Shown here one piece after another: positions 28,800 through 39,608 of a DNA stretch of 64,000 nt. This DNA comes from Nannocystis sp. RBIL2 (GTDB taxonomy: Bacteria > Myxococcota_A > Polyangia > Nannocystales > Nannocystaceae): positions 5,604,151 to 5,668,150 of the forward strand of contig NZ_JAPNJW010000002.1 in assembly GCF_026626745.1 (NCBI RefSeq), in the 5' to 3' direction. The number at the start of each line of letters is the position of its first letter. Position 1 is the first letter of the stretch. The notes under the pieces were generated by a model, which was not told where the DNA came from, made no database searches, and saw nothing but the letters and a program-made list of their open reading frames with translations. Position numbers and translations under genes: made by a program.

Positions 28800-29270
28800 C
28801 TAGCTGTCCTGGATCTTGATGGTCCGGCAGCTCTCGCCGGCGATCTTCGGCATCTTGAGGGTGAGCACGCCCTTCTCGAGGTGGGCGTCGGCGGCGTTCG
28901 AGTCGACGTGGCACGGCAGCTCGATGCGGCGGATGAACGAGCCGAAGCTGCGCTCGTGGTAGAAGTAGTTGTCCTTCTCGTCGCGGATCTCCTCGCGCTT
29001 CTCGCCGCGCAGGGTCAAGATGTTGCCCTCGACGCTGAGCTCGACGTCCTTGGCGTCGAGGCCGGGGACCTCGGCGCGGACCATCACGCAGTCGCCGCAG
29101 TCGCTGACGCTCAGCATCGGATAGTTGCCGACCTGTTCGATGCCGAGGGGGAAGCGGCCGAACACGCGGTCGAACATGCGGTGCACGTCCTGCTGGAACG
29201 GCGACAGCTGCGTCGGCGGCGTCATCAGGTTGCTGACAGGTTGATTCTTCTTCCACGGGAGCAGCGACAT
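28800..29270 (-). CDS. Hsp20-family small heat-shock protein
   Basis: 156 residues. Alpha-crystallin domain about 45-150: MLSVSDCGDCVMVRAEVPGL, ILTLRGEKREE, FGSFIRRIELP and the C-terminal signature LEKGVLTLKMPK, ending in RTIKIQD (an I-x-I motif that usually caps oligomers). The ATG at 29270 has a ribosome site GGAGAAG 4 bp upstream; an in-frame ATG 27 bp earlier lies before that site and is not used. ATP-independent holdase. Confidence 0.93.
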   Translation of the reverse strand: MSLLPWKKNQPVSNLMTPPTQLSPFQQDVHRMFDRVFGRFPLGIEQVGNYPMLSVSDCGDCVMVRAEVPGLDAKDVELSVEGNILTLRGEKREEIRDEKDNYFYHERSFGSFIRRIELPCHVDSNAADAHLEKGVLTLKMPKIAGESCRTIKIQDS

Positions 29271-29357
29271 GATCTTCTCCTCAGAGCGGAGAAACATGGG
29301 CCAGACCGCGTGGGTCGCAAACGCAAAATTTTGCGCGCGAGGGGCCGAACACGGCCG

Positions 29358-30619
29358 TCAGCGCGCGACCAGGCGACCGCGGTGGACCACCGCGTCGATG
29401 AGCGGCGAGCCGGCGTGGTACACGAGGTCGCGGGCGTCGGCCGTCGCCAGCAGCACGAGGTCGCCGGCGAGACCGACCTCGACGCGGCCGCGCTCGGCGT
29501 GCAGACCCAGCGAGGCCGCCGCGTTGTGGGTCGTCGCAGTCAGCGCCTCGGCGGGCGACAGCCGGTTGCCGTAGCACGCCAGCGCCAGCACCATCGACAG
29601 CGACTCGATCGCGCACGAGCCCGGGTTGCAGTCGGTCGCCACCGCTACCGCCACGCCCGCCTTCACCAGCGCGCGACCGTCGGCGAAGCCCTTGCCGAGC
29701 ACGAGCGAGGTCCCGGGCAGCAGCGTGGCGACCACGCCGGCGTCGCGCAGCGCGGCTCGTTCGCCGTCGTCGAGGTGGAGCAGGTGGTCGGCCGAGCGCG
29801 CGCCGAACTCGGCCGCCAGCAGGGCCCCGCCGGTGTGGCCGAACTCGTTGGCGTGCAGGCGGATCGGCAGGCCCAGCGCTCGGGCGCGGTGCAAGATCCG
29901 CCGCGTCTCCTCCGGCGTGAACGCCCCGCGGTCGCAGAACACGTCGCAGAAATCGGCCAGGCCCGCCGCGGTCACCGCCGGCAGCACCTCGTCGCACACG
30001 CGGCCGACGAACGCCTCGCGCCCCTCCGGCCGGTCGCGCAGCTCGGCCGGCAGCGCGTGCGCGGCCAGGCAAGTCGTGACCACGCGGACGCCTGTCTCTC
30101 GGGCCAGGCGACGCGCGACCCGCAGCTGGCGCAGCTCGGTGTCGAGGTCGAGGCCGTAGCCGCTCTTGATCTCGACCGCGGTGGTGCCGGCCCGCAGCAT
30201 GCGGTCCAGGCGGGCCTTGCTCTCGCTCAGCAGCGCCTCGTCGTCGCGCTCGCGAGTCTTGCGCACGCTCGAAAGAATCCCGCCGCCGGCGGCGAAGATC
30301 GCCTCGTAGTCGGCGCCGGCGAGTCGCATCTCGAGCTCGTCCTTGCGGTCGCCGCCCCACACCAGGTGCGTGTGGCTGTCGACCAGGCCCGGCAGCAGCG
30401 CGCGGCCGCGGCAGTCGAGCTCGGCGGCGCCGGCCGGCACCTTGTCGGCGGTGAGCTCGGCGTCGGGTCCGGCCCAGGCGATCGTCCCGTCGCGCACGAC
30501 CACGCTCCAGCCCTCGCGCACGCCGAGCGCGGCCATCTCGGCGCCCGCGCGCGGCCTGTCCTTCGGGCCATCCGCGAGCGTGTAGATCCGCGCCGCCGCG
30601 CGCAGCAGCAGGTCGCCGG

Positions 30620-30623
<4 letters not shown>
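29358..30623 (-). CDS. hutI: Imidazolonepropionase HutI
   Basis: 421 residues. Amidohydrolase fold: metal ligands in LVDSHTHLVWGG, IKSGYGLD, LHANEFGHTGG, and the catalytic Asp region ATDCNPGSC. Hydrolyses imidazolone propionate to formiminoglutamate in histidine degradation. ATG overlaps the hutU stop (ATGA). A repeat-like CCTGTCCTTCGGGCCA near 30559 encodes DGPKDRPRAG in the N-terminal domain. Confidence 0.95.
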
Positions 30624-32290
<1,667 letters not shown>

Positions 32291-32514
32291 GGTGGCCCGG
32301 AGGGTAGCAACTCCCCGTCGCCCCTGCTGGCCGCACGGGTGTGACTTTGTCGGCGCGAGCGGCCTGCGATCGCCGTGGCGGCGCGCCGGACGGGCCCGCC
32401 GCTGCTCGCCGGCGAGGCAAAGCAGGCCGCCTCGCCCGCGCAGCCGCTTGCGCGCCGCCGACGCCAGCCCCGCGCCGGGCCGCCAGTCATCGAGCCCGCG
32501 GCGAGCTACGCGGA

Positions 32515-32539
32515 GACATGTCCTCTTCGACATGTCCCC
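32515..32539. repeat. Palindromic repeat between VWA lipoprotein and hutU
   Basis: Two GACATGTC palindromes at 32515-32522 and 32529-32536, separated by CTCTTC. Located just past the 3' end of the VWA gene. The 265-bp gap 32291-32555 shows no gene. Confidence 0.75.
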
Positions 32540-32555
32540 AGAGCCATGCAGGCAC

Positions 32556-33821
32556 TCAGCCCGGATTACAGAAATACAGGGCCTGGACCTTGCCTGTCTC
32601 TTTGAGCAGGTCACAGGCCGACCCGCACAGCGTGACCTCGGTGTGGGGCACGCTCCACACGTAGCCGTCCTCGTCGCAGCTGGCGACGTTCGGCACCGGC
32701 TGGCCGTCGATCCACACCTCGAACAGCTCCGGCTCGCTCGGGGCCGGGTCGACCGCGATCACGCACGACAGAGTGTCCTTGACGATCTGCTGGATCGCCG
32801 CCTGCAGCTCGTTCTGGTTGGCGGTCTGGTAGAAGGGGTCGGGGCCGGGCTTGGGCTTGCCGCCGGCGATCGCCAGGGTGGCCAGCTGCTCGCTGGTCGA
32901 AGGGTCGACGTCGATGCCGACCACGTAGGTCGCGATGTCGAAGGTGCCGAACGCCTCCTCGACCGCGGCCTGGGCCTCGAGGAAGTTCTCGCCCTGACAG
33001 GTGTCGGAGATCTCGCCGTCGGCGACGAGGATGGCGAACCGCTGCTGGCTCGCGTCGAGGGTCTTGAGGTACTCGTAGCCGCGCTTCAGGCCGGTCTCCA
33101 TCGGCGTGCCGCCGAGGACCTCGTAGTCGACGGTCGGGATGCCGGCCAGCACCCCGGCCGCGTTCATCGGCGCGATCGGGACCTCGACCCCGGGCGTGAC
33201 CTCGCAGGCGCCGACGTTCACGAACGAGCCGGCGTCGATCTTCGGGTACAGCTTCACGCCGAAGTGGACCATCGCGTCGAACATGGTCACCACGCCCTCG
33301 ACCACCTGGTGGAGGCTGTGCCAGCGGGTCACGTCGGCGGTCATCGGCTTGGCGTCGTGGTCCCACTTCTCCATCGACATCGAGCCCGACTTGTCGAGGA
33401 TGAGCAGCACGCTCGGCGGCACCGGCACGACCTCGGTCTCCTCGCTGTCGCAGGGGATCTTGTCGGGCATGGTGGTGCCGACGCTGGTGCTGCTCGGGTC
33501 GCCGGTGGTGGTCGAGGTGCCGGGCTCGGTGGTCGTGCCGGTCGTCGTCGGCTCGGGGCCGGTGGTCGGCACGACGGGGCCGGTGGTCGTGCCGGTGCCG
33601 CTCGCGGTGCCTTCCGAGTCTGTCGTTTCGGACATGGTCGAAGAGACAGTCTCGCCCGCGGTCGTCTCGGTGGTGGCCGAGCCGGCGGTGGCGGTGGTCG
33701 GCTGGGTGCCGGCGGACAGGCCCGAGGTCTGCCCGTTCGAGTCTCCGCAGGCGAGGGGCGCGCTCGCGAGGGCGAGCAGGAGCGCGAACGCGCGGGGGTG
33801 AGAAAGGGCGATCGGCGTCAT
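32556..33821 (-). CDS. VWA-domain lipoprotein
   Basis: 421 residues. Signal ends at LAC (lipobox PLA-C). A Thr/Ser/Gly/Glu linker covers about residues 35-125. VWA domain (about 135-350): MIDAS motif LLILDKSGSMS, the Thr of the second metal loop near GGTPMETGLK, and ILVADGEISD. The C-terminus has paired cysteines. Clearly paralogous to the lipoprotein at 48891-50183 (shared GGTP, linker, and C-terminal CGxxC). The ATG at 33821 has GGAGG upstream. Probably surface-exposed metal-dependent binding protein. Confidence 0.85.
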   Translation of the reverse strand: MTPIALSHPRAFALLLALASAPLACGDSNGQTSGLSAGTQPTTATAGSATTETTAGETVSSTMSETTDSEGTASGTGTTTGPVVPTTGPEPTTTGTTTEPGTSTTTGDPSSTSVGTTMPDKIPCDSEETEVVPVPPSVLLILDKSGSMSMEKWDHDAKPMTADVTRWHSLHQVVEGVVTMFDAMVHFGVKLYPKIDAGSFVNVGACEVTPGVEVPIAPMNAAGVLAGIPTVDYEVLGGTPMETGLKRGYEYLKTLDASQQRFAILVADGEISDTCQGENFLEAQAAVEEAFGTFDIATYVVGIDVDPSTSEQLATLAIAGGKPKPGPDPFYQTANQNELQAAIQQIVKDTLSCVIAVDPAPSEPELFEVWIDGQPVPNVASCDEDGYVWSVPHTEVTLCGSACDLLKETGKVQALYFCNPG

Positions 33822-33958
33822 GGCAACCTCCGGCGGACTCATCATGCGCGACAGCGAGACGCTCGGCCACGCCGTTCGCGGGCCTCGAAACCCGCGGCCA
33901 GCCGCGATGCGCGCGACCGCGCGTGCGCGGGAGGGTCGGGTCCGATAAGGTGGTCGGT

Positions 33959-36520
33959 ATGTTGCGGTCGCCGCTCCGCCGCGCCTTCGCGGCGCTCTCG
34001 CTCGCCATCCCGCTCGGGTGCACCGACGACACCACCACGACTCTGGCGACTGCCAGCGAGGCCACGACCACCGGGACAGGCACCGACGGCACCGGCGAGA
34101 CCGACACTGACGGCACCGGCGTGCCGACCACCGGCGTCGGCACCAGCACCAGCGGCCCCGACCTGACCACCACCGAGCCGGTGCCGACCACCGGCGAGCC
34201 GACCACCACCGGCATCACCACCGACTCGACCACCACCGGCCCGTTCCCCTCGGTCAACCAGCCGCCGGTCGCCCTGGTCGACCACTACGTCACCAAGGCC
34301 AAGCAGGCGCTGTCGGTCAGCGCCGCCGAGGGCCTGCTGAAGAACGACTACGACGTCGACGACGACCCGCTGACGCTCGTGTCCGCCGACCCGATCACCC
34401 CCGGCGGCGCCATGAACACCGCCTTCGTCGACGGCGGCTTCACCTACATGCCCCCGGCCAAGCTGTGGGGCAGCGACACCTTTCTTTACAAGATCTGGGA
34501 CGGCAAGGACGGCTTCGCCCAGGCCCCCGCGCGCATCGAAGTGCGCCCGACCTCGATCGACCTCGAGTACGTCGCCGACGGCATCGGCGGGTTCGCGATC
34601 GACGGCCAGGCCCCCGGCCATTACTCGGGGCGCAGCGTGCACGCCGTCGGCGACCTCGACGGCGACGGCCTCGCCGAGGTCGCGGTCGCCGCTCGCAACG
34701 CCGACGGCAACACCGGGCGGATCTACGTCGTCCAGGGCCAGGTCGACGGCGACTCGGTCGCGCTGAGCAAGCTCGAGGCGCAGCAGCGCGGCTTCATCAT
34801 CTACGGCGAGCTGCCCGGCGACTTCGCCGGCACCACGGTCGCCGCGGCCGGCGACGTCGACGGCGACGGCTTCGCCGACCTGGTGATCGGTGCGCCCAAG
34901 GCCTCGACCAACGGCACCTCTTCGGGCTCGGCCTACGTGGTGTTCGGCAAGGACGACCTCGAGCCGATCTTCCTCGCCGACGTGGCCTCGGGCGTCGGCG
35001 GGTTTGCGATCCTCGGCGAAAAGGCCGGCGACGCGGCCGGGCGCAGCGTCGCCGGCGCGGGCGACGTCGACGGCGACGGCCTCGCCGACCTCGTCGTCGG
35101 CGCCTACGGGGCCGACCCCGGCGGCTCGTTCTCGGGCGCGGCCTACGTCGTGTTCGGCCACGGCGAGGACAAGCCGACCCTGCTGTCCGACATCAGCGCC
35201 GGCATCGGCGACGGCTTCGCGGTCAACGGCGAGGTCAGCCTCGACTTCGCCGGCTTCGCGGTGGCCGGCGCCGGCGACGTCGACGGGGATGGCCTTTCGG
35301 ACATCCTCGTCGGCGCCTACGGCCACGACACCGCCGGCGACAGCGCCGGCCGCACCTACCTCGTCTACGGCAAGCCCGACCAGGTCGCGGTGCAGCTCAC
35401 CGACATCGCCGCCGACCAGGGCGGGCGTTACTTCGACGGCGCCGCTGCTTACGACCGCTCCGGCTTCGCGGTCGCGGGCCTCGGCGACGTCGACGGCGAC
35501 GGCTTCGCCGACCTGGCCATGGGCGCCCCGCTGGCCGACGCCGGGCCCGAGGACAGCGGCCGCGCCTACGTCGTGTTCGGCGGGCCCGACCTGGTGTCCG
35601 GCGGCCTGCAGCAGCTCGCCAAGGCCCCGACCGGCTTCAGCCTCTCCGGCGTGCAGAGCCGCGACTACGCCGGCACCTCGGTCGAGCGCGCCGGCGACGT
35701 CGACGGCGACGGCTACGACGACGTGCTGGTCGGCGCGCCCGGAGCCAGCCCGCACGGCGGCGACTCCGGCCGCGGCTACGTGGTGTTCGGCGGGCCCGAC
35801 GTCCTCAGCACCTCGCTGGCGTGGATCGAGAACGGCGACGGCGGCTTCTCGCTGGCCGGCGAATCGACCGAGGACTACTGCGGCTTTTCGGTCGCGCCCG
35901 CCGGCGACGTCAACGGCGACGGCCACGCCGACGTGATCATCGGCGCCCGCGGCAACGACGGCAAGGGCGACGACGCCGGCCGCAGCTACGTGGTGTTCGG
36001 CGGCAACTTCAGCGGCGCCGCCTCCATGTCCTACGGGCCAGGTCCCGAGAACATCCCCGGCACCCCGGCGGGCGAGTCGCTGATCGCCGGCCGCGGCAAC
36101 GACGTCGTCGCCGCCGAGGGCCCCGACATCGTCTACGCCGGCGCCGGCGACGACGACCTCCGCTGCGTCACCGTCGACTTCGTCCGCATCGACGGCGGCG
36201 CCGGCTTCGACACCGTGCGCCTGACCGGCCAGAGCGTCACCCTCGACCTCACCCTCCGCTCCGACCTCGACCTCGTCGACGTCGAGGCGGTCGACCTCGG
36301 CGACGGCGGCAACACCCTCAAGCTCGAGTGGCGTGACCTTCGGGCCATGTCCCCGCGGACACACTCGCTGATCGTCGACGGCCAGCTCGGCGTCCTCCAG
36401 GCCGACCTCGCCGGCGGCGGCTTCGTCGACGGCGGCGTCCAGGACGGCTACCACGTCTACCAGAGCCCGGTCTTCACCCTGCGGGTGGTGGCCGCGGTCG
36501 AGGCCCAGGTCACGCTCTGA
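33959..36520 (+). CDS. Integrin-alpha-like FG-GAP repeat lipoprotein
   Basis: 853 residues. Lipobox LG-C, then a Thr-rich linker to about residue 95. Next a cadherin-like/Ig segment (NQPPVALVDHYVT ... LLKNDYDVDDDPLTLVSADP). Seven FG-GAP blades follow, each with a calcium loop of the type GDVDGDGxADxxxGAP; seven is the number needed for a closed integrin-type propeller. After that, GRGNDVVAAEGPDIVYAGAG resembles RTX/haemolysin-type calcium repeats. Divergent from the VWA lipoprotein with 137 bp between starts. Likely a calcium-stabilised surface adhesin; ligand unknown. Confidence 0.87.
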   Translation: MLRSPLRRAFAALSLAIPLGCTDDTTTTLATASEATTTGTGTDGTGETDTDGTGVPTTGVGTSTSGPDLTTTEPVPTTGEPTTTGITTDSTTTGPFPSVNQPPVALVDHYVTKAKQALSVSAAEGLLKNDYDVDDDPLTLVSADPITPGGAMNTAFVDGGFTYMPPAKLWGSDTFLYKIWDGKDGFAQAPARIEVRPTSIDLEYVADGIGGFAIDGQAPGHYSGRSVHAVGDLDGDGLAEVAVAARNADGNTGRIYVVQGQVDGDSVALSKLEAQQRGFIIYGELPGDFAGTTVAAAGDVDGDGFADLVIGAPKASTNGTSSGSAYVVFGKDDLEPIFLADVASGVGGFAILGEKAGDAAGRSVAGAGDVDGDGLADLVVGAYGADPGGSFSGAAYVVFGHGEDKPTLLSDISAGIGDGFAVNGEVSLDFAGFAVAGAGDVDGDGLSDILVGAYGHDTAGDSAGRTYLVYGKPDQVAVQLTDIAADQGGRYFDGAAAYDRSGFAVAGLGDVDGDGFADLAMGAPLADAGPEDSGRAYVVFGGPDLVSGGLQQLAKAPTGFSLSGVQSRDYAGTSVERAGDVDGDGYDDVLVGAPGASPHGGDSGRGYVVFGGPDVLSTSLAWIENGDGGFSLAGESTEDYCGFSVAPAGDVNGDGHADVIIGARGNDGKGDDAGRSYVVFGGNFSGAASMSYGPGPENIPGTPAGESLIAGRGNDVVAAEGPDIVYAGAGDDDLRCVTVDFVRIDGGAGFDTVRLTGQSVTLDLTLRSDLDLVDVEAVDLGDGGNTLKLEWRDLRAMSPRTHSLIVDGQLGVLQADLAGGGFVDGGVQDGYHVYQSPVFTLRVVAAVEAQVTL

Positions 36521-36589
36521 CCTGACCCTTCGGGCATATCAGCCTCGCGGCCGACAGGCGCGCGGCGAGGCCGACATGATCCTCGGAGC

Positions 36590-36605
36590 ATGTCCATTCG
36601 GACAT
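36590..36605. repeat. Palindromic repeat between FG-GAP and TIGR03032 genes
   Basis: ATGTCC, ATTC, GGACAT. A degenerate companion, TGACCTGACCCTTCGGGCAT, contains the stop codon of the FG-GAP gene at 36518-36520. Confidence 0.75.
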
Positions 36606-36649
36606 CTCATCGGCTGACAGTCCTGCGCCATCCCTGCTATCGTCGCCGC

Positions 36650-37699
36650 ATGGCCGAACGCCTCGAGGTCCTGAGCTCGCGCCACTTCCCCGGCCTCCTC
36701 GCCGAGCTCGGCGTGAGCCTGGCGTTCACCACCTACCAGGCCGGCAAGCTGTTCCTGCTCGGCAGCGGCGACGGCGGGCGGCTGTCGCTGTTCGAGCGCA
36801 CCTTCGCCCGCTGCATGGGCCTGTGCGTCGACGGCGAGTCGCTGTGGCTGGCCACGCTCTACCAGCTGTGGCGCCTCGACAACGCCTTGCCTTCGGGACA
36901 TGTCCACGAGGGCTACGACCGCCTGTACGTCCCGCGCGTCGCCCACACCACCGGCGACCTCGACGTCCACGACCTCGCGGTCGACCGCGCCGGCCGCCCC
37001 GTGTTCGTCAACACCCTGTTCAGCTGCCTGGCCACCCTCGCCCCGCGCGCCAGCTTCGCCCCGCTGTGGCGCCCGCCGTTCGTCTCGCGCCTGGCCGCCG
37101 AGGACCGCTGCCACCTCAACGGCCTGGCCATGGACGACTGCAGCCCCGCGTTCGTCACTGCGGTGGCGCGCAGCGACGTCGCCGACGGCTGGCGCGACCA
37201 CCGACGCGGCGGCGGCGTGGTGATCGACGTCCGCACCGACGCGGTCGTCGCCGAGGGCCTGTCGATGCCCCACTCGCCGCGCCTGCACGACGGCGCGCTG
37301 TGGCTGCTCGAGGCCGGCACCGGCTTCTTGGGCAAGCTCGACGCCGCCGGTCGCTTCGAGCCGGTCTGCTTCTGCCCCGGCTACGCCCGCGGCCTGTGCT
37401 TCGCCGGCCCCTACGCGCTGGTCGGCCTGTCGAAACCCCGCGGCAGCCGCACCTTCGCTGGCCTCGAGCTCGATGCCAACCTCGCCGCCCGCGGCGCCGA
37501 ACCCCGCTGCGGCCTGCTGGTCGTCGACACCCGCACCGGCGAGGTCGCCCACTGGCTCCGCCTCGACGGGGTGGTCGAGGAGCTCTACGACGTCGCGGTC
37601 CTGCCCGGCGTCCGCCGCCCGATGGCGCTCGGCCTCGTCAGCGAGGAGATCCACCGCACCATCACGATCGCCGACCCGGCCCCGCTGCGAGCCGAGTGA
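36650..37699 (+). CDS. TIGR03032-family protein
   Basis: 349 residues. Strong match to the TIGR03032 pattern: AFTTYQAGKLFLLG, ARCMGLCVDGESLWLATLYQ, DVHDLAVDRAGRP, VNTLFSCLATL, EDRCHLNGLAM, GLSMPHSPRLHDGALWLLEA, CPGYARGLCFAG, ELYDVAVLPGV. Predicted beta-propeller-like fold with many His/Cys; biochemical role unknown in any species as far as I know. No signal peptide. A palindromic repeat at 36896-36905 encodes PSGHVHEG in a loop. ATG 36650 is chosen since the upstream frame is repeat sequence. Confidence 0.88.
   Translation: MAERLEVLSSRHFPGLLAELGVSLAFTTYQAGKLFLLGSGDGGRLSLFERTFARCMGLCVDGESLWLATLYQLWRLDNALPSGHVHEGYDRLYVPRVAHTTGDLDVHDLAVDRAGRPVFVNTLFSCLATLAPRASFAPLWRPPFVSRLAAEDRCHLNGLAMDDCSPAFVTAVARSDVADGWRDHRRGGGVVIDVRTDAVVAEGLSMPHSPRLHDGALWLLEAGTGFLGKLDAAGRFEPVCFCPGYARGLCFAGPYALVGLSKPRGSRTFAGLELDANLAARGAEPRCGLLVVDTRTGEVAHWLRLDGVVEELYDVAVLPGVRRPMALGLVSEEIHRTITIADPAPLRAE
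36896..36905. repeat. GGACATGTCC palindrome inside the TIGR03032 gene
   Basis: Perfect 10-bp palindrome preceded by CCTTCG; encodes SGHVH. Confidence 0.6.
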
Positions 37700-37726
37700 G
37701 CTGTCTATTTCGCCATGAACCATGGT

Positions 37727-37789
37727 GCATGTCTTGGTGGACATGCCCCATGAGACCTATCCTTTAGAGCATGTCTCTCAGGGCTGTCC
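37727..37789. repeat. Palindromic repeats at a convergent junction
   Basis: 37727-37746: GCATGTC, TTGGTG, GACATGC with perfect 7-bp arms. 37739-37789: a longer bulged stem pairing GGACA, GCCC and TGAGA blocks with TCTCA, GGGC and TGTCC. The second overlaps the caspase-like gene's last codons. Confidence 0.75.
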
Positions 37790-39472
37790 ACGCTCGCAAG
37801 CGAGGAGCGCCTCGTAGCGGGCCCAGGCCGGGCCGCCGCGCGCCTTGAGGCGACCCGCGAGGGTGCGGACGCGGAACGCCCGCAGCAGCCGCTCGAGCCG
37901 CGCGCTGCGGGCCAGCAGCTCGGCGACCTCGGCCTGCACCGCGGCGACCTCGTCCTGCGCCGCGCGAAACGCCGCGTAGGGGGCGCTGCCTGCCAACAGC
38001 GCCTCGATCTGCGCCCGGTGGGCCGCCAGCGTCGGCGCGAAGTCCGGGTGCCACGGATCGTCGAGCACGGGGAAGCGCGCCAGCAGCTCGGCCGCCGCCG
38101 CACGATAGGCCTCGTCCTCGCGCCCGCTGGCCGCGTCGAGGCGCTCGTACGTGGCTGACGTGTCCTTCAGGACATGTTCCAGAGCGACCCCGACCTCGTC
38201 CTCCCGGGTGAAGCCGAGCGCCGCCGTCAGCCCGGCGATCACCGCGTCCTCCTCTGGCAGCGCGGCAGGCCGCGACTTGCCGCGGGTCGGCGCGGCCGCG
38301 TACAGCCACCGCTCCGAGGTGGTCGTGGGCACGTCGATCCCCTGCCCGGCGATCCGCGCCCGCGCGTGCGCCTCGAGCGGCGAGATCGTCCCGTCGCCAT
38401 CGAGGTCGAGCGGCACTGGCTCACCGCCGCGATCGCGCCCGCGCAGCGCATTCAAAAAGTGCAGCGCGTAGCCCTCCTGGGCCGCGCGGTCGGGGTTGGG
38501 ATCGCAGCCGGAGGCCTCGCGCTCGGCCGTCGCCGCGAACAGGCCGCAGCGGATCGTCGGCGCCGGGCCGGCCGCCTGCTCCGCGCGCGCGAACACGATC
38601 TCGGCGAACGCACCCGAGAAGCAGCTCGTCGCCACCACCTGCACCGGGCGCTCGGCGGCGTCGAGCACCTCCGCGAGCTCGCCCACGCGCAGCGACGTCT
38701 GGCCCCACAGACTCAGCCCGCCCTCGCGCGGCGGCTCGCCGCGTTCGCCGTGACCCGCGAGGTACAACCGCAGCAGCGACCCCGGCTGCGCGATCGCCTG
38801 CTTCACCGCTTCGAGCGCGTTGCTGCGGGTCGCCGCGGCGATCGGCGAGGTCTGCGTCGGCCGGTACGTCGCCACCCGCCCGCCGCGCGGCCCGAACAGC
38901 TCGGCGAGCTTCGCCAGCAGCGGGTCTGCGCGCGCCTCGGCGTCCTCGACCTGCACCCCGTGACTGCCGGGTCCGCCAGCGAACAGCAGCGCGCCACCTG
39001 TCCCGAAGACCTCCTGCGCCAGCAGCAGGTCCTGCTCGATCGACACTTGATTGAACTCGGGCGTCGCCCCGCCGCCGATCGCCAGCCAGCGCAGCGGCTC
39101 GGGCAACCGCGCCGGCAGCTCCGGATGCAACGGCCCGACCGCGAGCGGCGGCCGCGGTGCCATGCCTGCGGGACTCGCAGCGCTCGCCTCACTCGCGGTG
39201 CCTCCCGCAGCAACATTCGCGGTGCCATTCACGCTCGAGCTCGTCGCGAAGTTCGCCGTGCCATCCTCGCTGGCGACGCCGCTCGTCCCGCTCGCGCTCG
39301 CCGCGACGCCCGCGTTCTCACTCGTCCGCGCCGCCGCGCCGGCGCTCGCCTCCCGTGCGATGCCCGCGCTCGCGTCCGTCGCTCGTACCGCATCACCGCT
39401 CGGCGGAGCGCAGGCCGATCCAGCGAGCACGACTGCGGCCACCCACTCGCTGGTTCGCGCTGCCCGGCTCAC
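37778..39472 (-). CDS. Caspase-like (clan CD) lipoprotein with EF-hand loop
   Basis: 564 residues. Signal peptide then Cys21. A low-complexity Ala/Ser/Thr/Gly linker (about 30-105) is built of degenerate 9-11-residue repeats. Caspase-like domain about 125-400: catalytic His241 in LYLAGHGERG and Cys284 in VVATSCFSGAFAE, each after a hydrophobic strand as in clan CD peptidases. An EF-hand-type calcium loop DLDGDGTISPLE lies at 356-367. The C-terminal 150 residues are helical and Ala-rich. A palindromic repeat encodes EHVLKDTSATYE. Peptidase activity is inferred from the dyad. Confidence 0.85.
   Translation of the reverse strand: MSRAARTSEWVAAVVLAGSACAPPSGDAVRATDASAGIAREASAGAAARTSENAGVAASASGTSGVASEDGTANFATSSSVNGTANVAAGGTASEASAASPAGMAPRPPLAVGPLHPELPARLPEPLRWLAIGGGATPEFNQVSIEQDLLLAQEVFGTGGALLFAGGPGSHGVQVEDAEARADPLLAKLAELFGPRGGRVATYRPTQTSPIAAATRSNALEAVKQAIAQPGSLLRLYLAGHGERGEPPREGGLSLWGQTSLRVGELAEVLDAAERPVQVVATSCFSGAFAEIVFARAEQAAGPAPTIRCGLFAATAEREASGCDPNPDRAAQEGYALHFLNALRGRDRGGEPVPLDLDGDGTISPLEAHARARIAGQGIDVPTTTSERWLYAAAPTRGKSRPAALPEEDAVIAGLTAALGFTREDEVGVALEHVLKDTSATYERLDAASGREDEAYRAAAAELLARFPVLDDPWHPDFAPTLAAHRAQIEALLAGSAPYAAFRAAQDEVAAVQAEVAELLARSARLERLLRAFRVRTLAGRLKARGGPAWARYEALLACERGQP
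38161..38174. repeat. Palindromic repeat inside the caspase-like gene
   Basis: TGTCCTTCAGGACA: 6-bp arms around TC. Encodes VLKDTS. Confidence 0.75.
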
Positions 39473-39571
39473 GTCCCGGCGACGATACGACCTCCGGGGG
39501 CCCCGCGAAAGCCGGCGACCGGGCGCCAGCGCCCGTGCGATGCATTCTTCATCTTCTCCGGCGATCCGTGC

Positions 39572-39602
39572 TTGACTCTCCCGTTACGGGAGGCCTCACG
39601 GT
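39572..39602 (+). promoter_or_regulatory. MerR-type promoter with operator in a 19-bp spacer
   Basis: TTGACT at 39572-39577, a 19-bp spacer containing the perfect dyad CTCCCGTTACGGGAG, then a weak -10 CACGGT at 39597-39602. A long spacer with a centred dyad is the hallmark of MerR-regulated promoters. The regulator's ATG at 39609 lies about where transcription would begin, implying a leaderless mRNA and autoregulation. Confidence 0.6.
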
Positions 39603-39608
39603 GTCGCC

